A DNA stretch of 64,000 nt from Comamonas koreensis (lineage in GTDB: Bacteria; Pseudomonadota; Gammaproteobacteria; Burkholderiales; Burkholderiaceae_C), in NCBI RefSeq assembly GCF_014076495.1, contig NZ_CP043575.1, positions 3,906,001-3,970,000 on the forward strand, given 5' to 3'. The notes beneath the pieces are model-generated. The model made no database searches. It was not told the DNA's origin and saw nothing but the letters and a program-made list of their open reading frames with translations. Below are positions 1 through 6,131 of the stretch, piece after piece. The position numbers and the translations under genes were made by a program. Numbering within the stretch: the first letter of the stretch is position 1; each line of letters starts with the position of its first letter.

Positions 1-443
1 TCGCCATTGAATAGATCCATGACAGGCGACAGGTATAGCTTTTTACCCAAGACGTTGAACTCTGTCACGTCCGTCACCCATTTCTGGTTAGGCTGCTCGG
101 CCATGAACTGGCGCTGCAACACATTGGCCACGTCCGCGTGCTGCCCGGCGCGATAGGAGCGATATTTCTTGGGCCGAACCAGGGACTTCATCCCCATTAC
201 CTGCATCAGGCGCTGCACGCTCTTGTGGTTCACATGACAGCCATTGCGCTTGAGTTCAAGCGCAATACGCCGATAGCCATAGCGTCCTTTGTGAAGCTCG
301 TAGACAGATCGGATCTGAGCCTTGAGCTCAGCGTATTTGTCGCCTCTCCTGTGCACTTGAGCCTGGTAATAGAAGGTGCTGCGCGCCAGCTTACCTGCCC
401 GCAGCAAGTCCTTGAGGTCGTGATCTGGCCTTAGCTCAAGCAC
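1..443 (-). CDS. IS3-family transposase orfB (DDE catalytic subunit), partial
   Basis: I translated this frame by hand because it runs off the left edge. It contains an HTH_21-type segment (GRYGYRRIALELKRNG) and the start of the integrase core (QKWVTDVTEF, then SPVMDLFNG), giving the first catalytic Asp and a second conserved Asp; the final Glu is outside. The frame is -1 relative to orfA and has a possible GTG at 443. Production probably needs -1 frameshifting on the A-runs at 470-475 or 453-457 near the end of orfA, as is known for IS3 elements. It looks intact as far as it can be read. Confidence 0.88.
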   Translation of the reverse strand, partial: MLELRPDHDLKDLLRAGKLARSTFYYQAQVHRRGDKYAELKAQIRSVYELHKGRYGYRRIALELKRNGCHVNHKSVQRLMQVMGMKSLVRPKKYRSYRAGQHADVANVLQRQFMAEQPNQKWVTDVTEFNVLGKKLYLSPVMDLFNG

Positions 444-982
444 TATCCGCGCTTTTTCTGCGCAGCTTGTTTTTTCGCCTGAACCAAGGCCTCCAATTTT
501 TTTAGGTACGCCACCTCCGCGCGCAGGTACTTCACCTCTTTGAGCAAATCTGCGTGCGAACGCGTGTCGTCCGCAGACATAACTGCTTGTGCCTGTGCGG
601 GCTTGGCTGTGGGTGGGTTTGGCATCTTCTTGGAGCGTCCTCTTGGCCGGGGTGCAAGTGCTTGCGGCCCACCGTCGTGATATTGCAGCTCCCAGGCGCT
701 GATGACACCCGTGCCACCCCGGATATCAAACAAGGTAATCGTCTCTCGTGCAGACAGATCATCTCGCCACATCCGCTGCAACACTGCCAGTTTGAAGTCA
801 GCGCTGTAGCGACTGAACTTCTTGCGCAACCCTGATAGGCCATGCTGCTGGTAGCTCTTTACCCAACGTCGCACTGTCGCTTGGTCGAGACCGTGAGCAT
901 GGGCCAGTGCTCTGAACCCATGCTGCCCCTGCACGTAGCCCTGGACAACTTCCAGCTTGTAACTCTCGTCGTACTTCGCCAT
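443..982 (-). CDS. IS3-family transposase orfA (DNA-binding subunit)
   Basis: About 179 aa starting at MAKYDES. The frame stays open to 1015, but that extension lies inside the terminal hairpin, so I prefer 982. It has two helix-turn-helix segments, one around LAHAHGLDQATVRRWVKSY and a second around SARETITLFDIRGGTGVISAW, the long double-HTH form typical of the IS150 subgroup. A C-terminal leucine-rich helix (LLKEVKYLRAEVAYLKKLEA) would mediate oligomerisation. The A-rich 3' end is the likely frameshift region leading into orfB. Confidence 0.88.
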   Translation of the reverse strand: MAKYDESYKLEVVQGYVQGQHGFRALAHAHGLDQATVRRWVKSYQQHGLSGLRKKFSRYSADFKLAVLQRMWRDDLSARETITLFDIRGGTGVISAWELQYHDGGPQALAPRPRGRSKKMPNPPTAKPAQAQAVMSADDTRSHADLLKEVKYLRAEVAYLKKLEALVQAKKQAAQKKRG

Positions 983-990
983 GAAAAACA

Positions 991-1033
991 CCCCAAAGGT
1001 TGGATTGATGTCCAACTTTTGGGGTGCAGTTCA
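991..1033 (-). repeat. IS terminal inverted repeat with hairpin
   Basis: Positions 991-1004 pair with 1011-1024 (14 bp with one G-T wobble, 6-nt loop) just inside the IS end and just upstream of orfA. Hairpins here are known in some IS elements to block read-through transcription or to hide the ribosome site of the transposase when transcription enters from outside; that role is inferred. Confidence 0.65.
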
Positions 1034-1067
1034 AAGCGCGGGTTTTTTAACACCCAGTGAAATGCCC

Positions 1068-1090
1068 AAGCCACCTCCGGGTGGCTTTTC
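1068..1090 (+). terminator. intrinsic terminator
   Basis: An 8-bp stem (1068-1075 with 1080-1087, TCCG loop) is followed by TTTTC. It lies between the IS and the first gene of the element, so it probably ended a gene now disrupted or displaced by the IS. Just left of it, 1035-1048 reads like the 3' arm and U-tract of another terminator whose 5' arm is missing. Confidence 0.6.
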
Positions 1091-1127
1091 TTTTGCCTGC
1101 GCTGTAGCATCGCAGAAGGAGGCATCC

Positions 1128-1355
1128 ATGACCAATTCAGTAGACCCCTATATCGAGACCTTCCGCCTGCAGGCCGAGCGCATGGACGAGTTGGGCATCC
1201 CCTGCGACCCAGATGCAGCGATGGTGCTCCTCGCGCAGTTCATGGCCGAGATCGAGGGGAGCATCTCGGAGGAAGAGATGTTCTCCTTAGCCGAGATCGG
1301 TGGCCACCTTTTCCGCGAGGGCCTCCGACGGAAGATGGAAGGGAGTGGCAAGTAG
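1128..1355 (+). CDS. small hypothetical phage protein
   Basis: 75 aa, acidic and helical, with no recognised domain. The start at 1128 is set by AGAAGGAGG seven bases upstream; the frame is open further upstream but into the IS end, so an earlier start is unlikely. Within the protein, MDELGIPCDPDAAMVLLAQ and ISEEEMFSLAEIGGHLFREG suggest two or three amphipathic helices. It is followed directly by a terminator, so it is probably a single-gene unit or the end of one broken by the IS. Confidence 0.65.
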   Translation: MTNSVDPYIETFRLQAERMDELGIPCDPDAAMVLLAQFMAEIEGSISEEEMFSLAEIGGHLFREGLRRKMEGSGK

Positions 1356-1361
1356 CCAACC

Positions 1362-1384
1362 AACCGCCTCAGGGCGGTTTTTTG
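1362..1384 (+). terminator. intrinsic terminator
   Basis: AACCGCC (1362-1368) pairs with GGCGGTT (1373-1379), with a 4-nt loop, and is followed by a T-run. It closes the small gene ending at 1355. Confidence 0.75.
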
Positions 1385-1488
1385 TTGCCCGGGTGGCCAT
1401 GAAGCCGCAGCAGCAAGATGCTCCGCCCCCTCGAATCCTCGTATTTGATGTGCTGTTGCTACAGCCCATATCAAAAAAAAAGAAACAT

Positions 1489-1531
1489 GTAGCATTTGCT
1501 ACTTGCATAGATCAGTAGCATTTGCTACAGT
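1489..1531 (+). promoter_or_regulatory. paired palindromic operators with probable promoter
   Basis: The 14-bp palindrome GTAGCATTTGCTAC occurs twice (1489-1502 and 1515-1528), centre to centre 26 bp; a related half site, TTGCTACAG, lies at about 1456-1464. Promoter-like hexamers TTGCAT (1504-1509) and TACAGT (1526-1531), 16 bp apart, fall between and within the palindromes. The layout resembles a phage repressor operator over a promoter that drives the structured region to the right. The exact start of transcription cannot be fixed by eye: this pair would start near 1538, and a TAGCAT at 1516 would give an earlier start. Confidence 0.6.
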
Positions 1532-1532
1532 A

Positions 1533-2175
1533 CACCCATCGCAGCAACGAACGCGAAACGACCGAAGGGGTAGCGATCCGGCCCCTGAACCGACTCGATG
1601 CAAGAGGAAGGTCTAGCTCCAGTGGAGCGCAGCTAGTTGCACCAGGCGATGGGTGGTTAGCGATTGCGCAGCCTCCGTCTTGTTCACGGTAAGTGATCAA
1701 CGCAGGTGCCGGGTGAACCGGTGTGTAGCGGATGTGAGTCCGGGGATCGAGCGCATGGGCGCTGACGATGGAGCAACTCAGCCAGGCCGCCTTAGCCTCA
1801 ACAGCTTCGACGCACATAGACGCTTTCAACGTCGCGCGCTGGGAATTGCACCCAGCGAGAGCTAAAAACGCAGACGCCGCCGGGACGGGTTCCCGGTAGC
1901 CAATAGCAGCTCAGTGCTGCGAAGGAGCAAACATGCGAGATGCATAAGCCGGAAAACCCGGCTGCCACCTGGCCGAGCAGTCTCTCGGAGTTGCCGATAG
2001 GCGAGTTACCCGGGCAAAGGAAGCGTACAGAGCGCACGGGGTACTAGGGAGTGGCGAACCCGTAACGCAAGCAGTGAAGCCTATACGTACACGACCCCGA
2101 GCAATCGGCGCTCCCCTCTGGGCGACATCAGAGGGAAATCACAAGGCGCTTCAACCGAGGCGCCTTTTGCTTTTT
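1533..2175 (+). ncRNA. candidate large structured non-coding RNA
   Basis: No convincing gene lies here, but the plus strand folds densely. A perfect 10-bp helix (1533-1542 with 1646-1655) continues as a 5-bp helix (1544-1548 with 1636-1640) and closes a 5' domain. A 7-bp helix (1661-1667 with 2101-2107) closes a central domain of about 430 nt. Inside that domain are hairpins with perfect stems: 1750-1754/1759-1763, 1837-1843/1851-1857, 1880-1885/1891-1896, 1906-1910/1916-1920, 1947-1952/1958-1963, 1973-1977/1984-1988, and 1991-1995/2000-2004 (one G-T pair, GATA loop). A hairpin 2114-2120/2129-2135 and an intrinsic terminator follow. Large ornate RNAs such as GOLLD and ROOL are known in phages; I cannot tell whether this is one of the described classes. 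A very long 5' leader of the gene at 2190 is the alternative. Confidence 0.72.
2143..2175 (+). terminator. intrinsic terminator of the structured RNA
   Basis: AAGGCGC (2143-2149) pairs with GCGCCTT (2160-2166), with a 10-nt loop, followed by TTGCTTTTT. It lies only 15 bases before the next start codon, so it either ends the RNA or acts as an attenuator of the gene at 2190. Confidence 0.75.
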
Positions 2176-2189
2176 CAAAGGAGAGAACC

Positions 2190-2519
2190 ATGGGTCAGTA
2201 CCACAAGGTCTACAACCTAGACAAGCGCGAATTCATCCACCCGCACCGCATTGATAACGGGCTCAAGTTACTCGAGCAAGTTGGCCATATGAAGTCAACG
2301 TCTACCGCCCTTTTCCTTCTTCTGGCAAACAGCAACGGGCGCGGCGGCGGCGATGCGCCAAAGCATGAATTGATTGGCAGTTGGGCAGGGGACCGCGTTC
2401 TGATTCAAGGCGATTACGCCCACGAAAGCGATCACGGATACGTCGATCCGGAGGAACTAGAGGCGTTCACAGACATTTCAGGTGACGTGAATGAAATCCT
2501 AGCCCTGGTGGATGACTAA
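2190..2519 (+). CDS. conserved phage/mobile-element hypothetical protein
   Basis: 109 aa beginning MGQYHKVYNLDKREFIHPH, with AAAGGAGAG before the start. The pattern of MGQYHKVYN, an N-terminal HPHR, a central NGRGGGD and IGSWAGDRVLIQGDYA is one I recall from uncharacterised proteins of phages and plasmids; the function is unknown. No signal peptide or membrane segment is present. It directly follows the structured RNA and its terminator, and has its own terminator at 2528. Confidence 0.75.
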   Translation: MGQYHKVYNLDKREFIHPHRIDNGLKLLEQVGHMKSTSTALFLLLANSNGRGGGDAPKHELIGSWAGDRVLIQGDYAHESDHGYVDPEELEAFTDISGDVNEILALVDD

Positions 2520-2527
2520 CCCTCAAG

Positions 2528-2547
2528 CGCCCTACTCAGGGCGTTTT
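2528..2547 (+). terminator. intrinsic terminator
   Basis: CGCCCT (2528-2533), loop ACTC, AGGGCG (2538-2543), then TTTTC. It follows the gene ending at 2519. Confidence 0.75.
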
Positions 2548-2579
2548 CAATTTATGCGCACAGGCGCGGAAGGATGATG

Positions 2580-2723
2580 ATGGATAGCAACAACGGATTC
2601 TGGGATCGTCCGGCGGATGAGCGCGCAGAAGCAATGCGCAAAGCATCCGACCGGGGCGGGGTTGAGAACTTCTTCGACCTGCCGCCAGAAGAGCGTGCCA
2701 CCGCCTACGAGCAAGCGGAGTAA
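2580..2723 (+). CDS. small hypothetical protein (47 aa)
   Basis: Three in-frame ATG codons (2574, 2577, 2580) follow GCGGAAGG; 2580 gives the best spacing. The 47-aa product is charged, with MDSNNGFWDRPADERAEAMR near its start and FFDLPPEERATAYEQAE at its end. No domain is recognised. Codon use and ribosome site look genuine, but the short length keeps confidence moderate. Confidence 0.55.
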   Translation: MDSNNGFWDRPADERAEAMRKASDRGGVENFFDLPPEERATAYEQAE

Positions 2724-2782
2724 AGCACCCCAAGAGCATCAGATCAGATGATTTGATGCTTTGGGTACTCCTCGAAAGAGGG

Positions 2783-2950
2783 CCATCAAGAGAGACGACA
2801 ACCAGCGGCTTGCGCAGCCAATGGTGGATGTTCTCGACGTACTGAGCGACACGGATAGGAGGCGCCTCCGAAGCCGGTCATCCAGTCGTCTCCCTTGATG
2901 GTGGACTTGCTAAGCGTCCGGGGATAAGCATGTCGCGCCCGGCCACCATC
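2783..2950 (+). ncRNA. candidate structured RNA / leader with alternative helices
   Basis: CCATCAAG and GAGACGAC (2783-2790, 2792-2799) pair with GTCGTCTC and CTTGATGG (2885-2892, 2894-2901), a 17-position stem with one A-C mismatch. It encloses a hairpin (2801-2825) and a perfect 12-bp palindrome (2858-2869). A second perfect 8-bp helix, 2897-2904 with 2943-2950, reuses 2897-2901, so the two long stems exclude each other. The segment ends 14 bases before the start of the next gene, which fits a switching leader; a free small RNA is also possible. A separate hairpin at 2729-2764 precedes it. Confidence 0.5.
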
Positions 2951-2964
2951 CCCTATTCAAAGGA

Positions 2965-3420
2965 ATGCATATGGTCCCCATGAGAAAAAGCAAGGAGCGT
3001 GACAAAGAAAGCAGGCTCAAAGAGTTGACTGGTTTCGGCGTCGAATACTCAACAAAGGATGGTGTCAGCTTCTTCACCACCAACGTGCCCACACCGTTTG
3101 AATTCTGGCCAACCACTGGCGCCTGGCTCAATCGGTCTACGCGGGAGAGAGGCAAGGACTTTGCAGATTTGAAGTCGCAACTCCTCAGCGCCGATGGCGA
3201 GCCGGTGGCGGATAACAGATGCTACGCCCCGCCTGCTCCAGTTGAGCGAGCCCAGAAAAACAAGGGCGATCGCTGCATAAAGGTCAACGTTAACGTTGAT
3301 GGCAGATTCTTCTCAGTAAGCAGCAAGCGATTTGCAGTGACCGATGCGAGCCAGATGCAGGGTGCACGCGAGCAACTTATGCGGGACATTGCAGCAGGCA
3401 TTGATGCAGAGCTTCAGTAG
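2965..3420 (+). CDS. hypothetical phage protein
   Basis: 151 aa, rich in Lys and Arg at the N terminus (MRKSKERDKESR). The start at 2965 has AAAGG just upstream; two later ATGs (2971, 2980) are possible. There is no domain I recognise. FFTTNVPTPFEFWPTTGAWL in the first half suggests a compact beta segment, and the C terminus is helical. AGA and AGG arginine codons are used freely, matching the element-encoded tRNA-Arg(UCU) just downstream. Confidence 0.65.
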   Translation: MHMVPMRKSKERDKESRLKELTGFGVEYSTKDGVSFFTTNVPTPFEFWPTTGAWLNRSTRERGKDFADLKSQLLSADGEPVADNRCYAPPAPVERAQKNKGDRCIKVNVNVDGRFFSVSSKRFAVTDASQMQGAREQLMRDIAAGIDAELQ

Positions 3421-3476
3421 AAGCCTGCCCATATTCATAAATGCAGCCAACCCTGGCCAATCTATTCACAAATACC

Positions 3477-3553
3477 GCGTCATTAGCTCAACTGGATAGA
3501 GCAGCTGAATTCTAGTCAGTAGGTTGAGGGTTCAAATCCTTCATGACGCACCA
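3477..3553 (+). tRNA. tRNA-Arg (anticodon UCU)
   Basis: A full cloverleaf is present: acceptor GCGTCAT/ATGACGC, D stem GCTC/GAGC, anticodon stem GCTGA/TCAGT with loop ATTCTAG (anticodon TCT), T stem GAGGG/CCTTC with loop TTCAAAT, discriminator A and encoded CCA. It decodes AGA/AGG, which are rare in GC-rich hosts but used by genes of this element. Phages often carry such tRNAs to fit their own codon use. Confidence 0.95.
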
Positions 3554-3585
3554 CAAACACACTCCAGCACTACCACGCTGGATTT

Positions 3586-3608
3586 GCCCGCCCTGAGCGG
3601 GCCTTTTT
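3586..3608 (+). terminator. intrinsic terminator after tRNA
   Basis: GCCCGC (3586-3591), loop CCTGA, GCGGGC (3597-3602), followed by CTTTTT. The same 17-nt hairpin recurs at 9464-9480. Confidence 0.8.
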
Positions 3609-3622
3609 ATTTGGGAGCAACC

Positions 3623-3886
3623 ATGAGTGACTTGTCCAACATGAGGCGCCTAGCTCGCGGGCAGGCCGCTTGGGATGCGATGGAGCCGGACTACGACGAT
3701 CCGCCCGTGCCGATGTCGGTGCACATGGAACTGGTCGACAAGTTCTTCAAGGTGCGCGACCAACTGGCCCAGTTGCTTGAAGAAGCCCGCGACGGCGGAG
3801 AAACGCTTAACCGCATCCGGTGCTGCTCAGGCGATCGCCTGCTGCGCCTTTGCAACGAGATTGAGGGGATTGAAGATGACGAGTGA
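3623..3886 (+). CDS. hypothetical phage protein
   Basis: 87 aa from MSDLSNMRRLARG. The start is chosen after GGGAGCAACC; the longer open frame runs back into the tRNA and is rejected. The middle is acidic (EPDYDDPPVP), followed by a helical stretch (VDKFFKVRDQLAQLLEEARDG). It overlaps the next gene by 11 bases, the first in a run of tightly packed small genes up to 5109. Confidence 0.65.
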   Translation: MSDLSNMRRLARGQAAWDAMEPDYDDPPVPMSVHMELVDKFFKVRDQLAQLLEEARDGGETLNRIRCCSGDRLLRLCNEIEGIEDDE

Positions 3887-4304
3887 GAAGCTGAAACCTA
3901 CGCCAGGGCCTTGGCGCTACCGCCTAGGTGACGAGTGGAGCCAATGCGTAGTCACTGATGATGGGGAGTACCCTGATGGCCGACCAAAATCTTGGACTGT
4001 TGCCAGCTTGAACAGTCGGCGCGACGAGAAGGAAGACAACGCCCGCCTGATCGCCGAAGCCGGAACCGTTTTCCACGAGTGCGGCCTGAGCCCTCGGGAG
4101 CTGCTGGAAGCGGTGAGGGAAAAGGATGCCCGCATAAATGAGTTGGTGGATGCCTTGCGTGGAATTACAGAGATGTGTGAATTCCATGGAGACTTTTCAA
4201 ACGGTGTAACCGACCCGACCGGAACCATAGACGAGGGAAATGTTCGAGCATGTGAGTTCATTCACGCCGCCCGCGCCGCTCTCGCCAAACACAAGGAGGT
4301 GTGA
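3876..4304 (+). CDS. hypothetical phage protein with TPGPW motif
   Basis: 142 aa from MTSEKLKPTPGPWRYR. A KPTPGPW-type beginning is common in uncharacterised phage proteins (recalled). NARLIAEAGTVFHECGLSPRE and a helical segment DARINELVDALRGITEMCE follow. The start overlaps the end of the preceding gene, suggesting translational coupling. The function is unknown. Confidence 0.7.
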   Translation: MTSEKLKPTPGPWRYRLGDEWSQCVVTDDGEYPDGRPKSWTVASLNSRRDEKEDNARLIAEAGTVFHECGLSPRELLEAVREKDARINELVDALRGITEMCEFHGDFSNGVTDPTGTIDEGNVRACEFIHAARAALAKHKEV

Positions 4305-4305
4305 G

Positions 4306-4554
4306 ATGGAAATAGCAAAACATGCAAAGCCTGGCGCTCGCTATCGCGTCACCCCTTGGAATGACATCAGCAAGCCAGGCGCTCCTTTGGTGGGCTATGG
4401 CCTATCTGAGAAAAAGCCGGGCGAGCGGTTGTACAAACTCATAGCCTGGAAAGGAGAGATCCATCCATGGAAAACGCTGGCCACTGCACGAGAGGCAGTA
4501 AAACTTCTGAATGAGGCATCAGACCGCGCTCTCCAAAAGGAGAAGCAATCATGA
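4306..4554 (+). CDS. hypothetical phage protein
   Basis: 82 aa beginning MEIAKHAKPGARYRVTPWND, with AGGAGGTG just upstream of the ATG and one base after the previous stop. It is basic and soluble, with no recognised domain. Its stop overlaps the next start (ATGA). Confidence 0.65.
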   Translation: MEIAKHAKPGARYRVTPWNDISKPGAPLVGYGLSEKKPGERLYKLIAWKGEIHPWKTLATAREAVKLLNEASDRALQKEKQS

Positions 4555-4682
4555 AGCGCTACTCCATCTCGATCAACGGAACGATCCACGAACAAGAGCT
4601 TGCCGACATTTGGAAGGCTTGGGAATTTGTGCTGTCCCAAGACGACGGCAGTCCAATGAAAGTGAGGGTTTTGCAGCTATGA
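4551..4682 (+). CDS. small hypothetical protein (43 aa)
   Basis: Reads MKRYSISINGTIHEQELADI onward for 43 aa. The ATG overlaps the previous TGA and the stop overlaps the next ATG, so it sits exactly in a coupled chain. CAAAAGGAG lies 8-16 bases upstream. A short beta strand then a helix is predicted by eye; the function is unknown. Confidence 0.6.
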   Translation: MKRYSISINGTIHEQELADIWKAWEFVLSQDDGSPMKVRVLQL

Positions 4683-4831
4683 CCACCACCCCCATGCTGA
4701 CCATGCCAACCCGAGCACTGTGCCCCGAGCGAGGCCAGAAGCCCAGCCGCTACGTGCCGGCCCTCAAAACCGACATCCGCAAGACCTTTACTAAGTACCG
4801 GCGCCTACAAGCGCTGCAGGAGAAGAAATGA
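4679..4831 (+). CDS. small hypothetical protein (50 aa)
   Basis: A basic peptide beginning MTTTPMLTMPTRALCPERGQ and ending in Lys- and Gln-rich helix (KYRRLQALQEKK). Start and stop both overlap neighbouring genes (ATGA junctions). No domain is recognised. The upstream continuation of this frame overlaps other genes and is rejected. Confidence 0.55.
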   Translation: MTTTPMLTMPTRALCPERGQKPSRYVPALKTDIRKTFTKYRRLQALQEKK

Positions 4832-5109
4832 CTTTCCCATACACCGGCTGGGTGCTGATGCCCAGCTTTACGCCAAAGCAAGAAAAGTTTGTGAGCCCGT
4901 ATGGCTTTGGTGACGAGCAGAAGGAATGGCACAGAACTGAGAAGCACAAGCTGGTTCATGTTGACTCTATTTATTTCTGCAAGGCCGCCGCGATCTACGC
5001 CGGCAACCAGCGCCTCCGTGATCAGCAGGCCGCTCTGGATAAGAAGCAGGCCAACATCAACAAGCGCCGTGCAGCGCTGGAAAAGGCGGCTGGAGAGTCC
5101 AAGCCTTGA
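4828..5109 (+). CDS. hypothetical phage protein with C-terminal coiled coil
   Basis: 93 aa, start overlapping the previous stop with GCAGGAG upstream. The first half is aromatic-rich (MTFPYTGWVLMPSF), and the second half (from about residue 60: RLRDQQAALDKKQANINKRR) is a likely coiled coil. It is the last gene before a terminator, closing the run of small genes that began at 3623. Confidence 0.65.
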   Translation: MTFPYTGWVLMPSFTPKQEKFVSPYGFGDEQKEWHRTEKHKLVHVDSIYFCKAAAIYAGNQRLRDQQAALDKKQANINKRRAALEKAAGESKP

Positions 5110-5135
5110 GAACCCTCTTCCACGCATTCCTCTGG

Positions 5136-5162
5136 AGCGCCATAACGGCGCTTTCTTTTTTT
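5136..5162 (+). terminator. intrinsic terminator
   Basis: AGCGCC (5136-5141), loop ATAAC, GGCGCT (5147-5152), then TTCTTTTTTT. It separates the small-gene run from the recombination module. Confidence 0.85.
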
Positions 5163-5204
5163 GCGGCCGCTCTTCGTGCGGGCGCGATTGTTTAAGGACG
5201 CACT

Positions 5205-6131
5205 ATGAGCGCCATCCAAGCCATCACCAACTACGTCTATGGGGCTGAATCCAGCTTCCACGGGGCGCTGGCCGACCACTCGCTCAACTTTGAACGCGAG
5301 GCAGGCTTTGCCATCCAGATCCTGACTTCTGGCGACTACATCGCCAAGCTGGCAGCAGGTGACCGCCAATCAGTGGTCAACGCGGTAACGAACATCGCTG
5401 CCATCGGCATCAGCCTGAACCCAGCGAAGAAACAGGCCTACCTTGTCCCCAGAAAGGGGAAGGTCTGCCTAGACATCAGTTACATGGGCCTCATTGATCT
5501 TGCGATCGACTCCGGCTCCATCATGTGGGCGCAGGCCGAGCTGGTTTGTGCTGGTGACGCCTTCGCGCTGAACGGCTTCGACAAGCCGCCGACCCACTCC
5601 TACAACCCGTTCTCTCAGGATCGCGGCGAGGTCGTCGGAGCCTATGTGGTGGTCAAGACGCATACCGGCGACTACCTCACCACCTGCATGAGCAAGGCCG
5701 ACATTGACGCCATCAAGAATCGCTCCGAGTCAGTCAAGGCGGGTAAGACTTCGCCCTGGGACACGGATTACGGCGAGATGGCCAAGAAGACTGTCGTCAA
5801 GCGTGCCTACAAGTACTGGCCCAAGTCTGAGCGCCTGGACCAAGCCATCCACCACCTGAACACAGAAGGCGGTGAAGGACTTGCAACATCGGCAACTCCA
5901 GCTCCTGCCCCTGCAGCAGAGGCACCGCCCGCATTGCTGGAGAAAGCAGACGCTGCAGCGAAGAAAGGGACCGAGGTCTACAAGCACTTCTGGAAATCCC
6001 TGTCCGCCACCGACCGCCAATTGCTAGCGGGGCATCACATCACGCTGAAAAACGTCGCAGCTACCGCTGACGCTCAGATTACCGATGTGGAGGCAAAGCA
6101 TGAAGATATGCGAAGCAGCGCAGAGAACTGA
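5205..6131 (+). CDS. recT: RecT-family single-strand annealing protein
   Basis: 308 aa. RecT proteins anneal complementary single strands during phage recombination. Family hallmarks seen here are LNPAKKQAYLVPRKGKVCLD, ISYMGLIDLAIDSG, and DTDYGEMAKKTVVKRAYKYW near residues 185-205. The C terminus (about 225 onward) is a Pro/Ala linker and a helical tail of its own. AAGGACG precedes the ATG. It overlaps the exonuclease gene downstream, the usual two-component recombination pair, and lies behind a terminator so must have its own promoter. Confidence 0.92.
   Translation: MSAIQAITNYVYGAESSFHGALADHSLNFEREAGFAIQILTSGDYIAKLAAGDRQSVVNAVTNIAAIGISLNPAKKQAYLVPRKGKVCLDISYMGLIDLAIDSGSIMWAQAELVCAGDAFALNGFDKPPTHSYNPFSQDRGEVVGAYVVVKTHTGDYLTTCMSKADIDAIKNRSESVKAGKTSPWDTDYGEMAKKTVVKRAYKYWPKSERLDQAIHHLNTEGGEGLATSATPAPAPAAEAPPALLEKADAAAKKGTEVYKHFWKSLSATDRQLLAGHHITLKNVAATADAQITDVEAKHEDMRSSAEN

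Larger units (their letters stand above)
1..1033 (-). mobile_element. IS3-family (IS150-like) insertion sequence, one end, cut by window edge
   Basis: Two overlapping minus-strand frames encode an IS3-type transposase: orfA with two helix-turn-helix segments and orfB with the start of the DDE integrase core. The outer end on the right is about position 1033, where the minus strand reads TGAACTGCACCCC, an end sequence of the kind seen in IS150-group elements (recalled, not searched). The other end and most of the catalytic domain lie left of the window. The element abuts the phage-like DNA that begins at 1034. Confidence 0.9.

Noticed and set aside
1512..2037. Small open frames on both strands inside the structured RNA region
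   Set aside because: They overlap stable hairpins, lack ribosome sites and have no recognisable product; folding explains the region better.
1533..2175. Group I/II intron, retron or OMEGA-type guide RNA
   Set aside because: No reverse transcriptase, IscB/TnpB or homing nuclease gene is adjacent, and no intron domain V-like hairpin was found.
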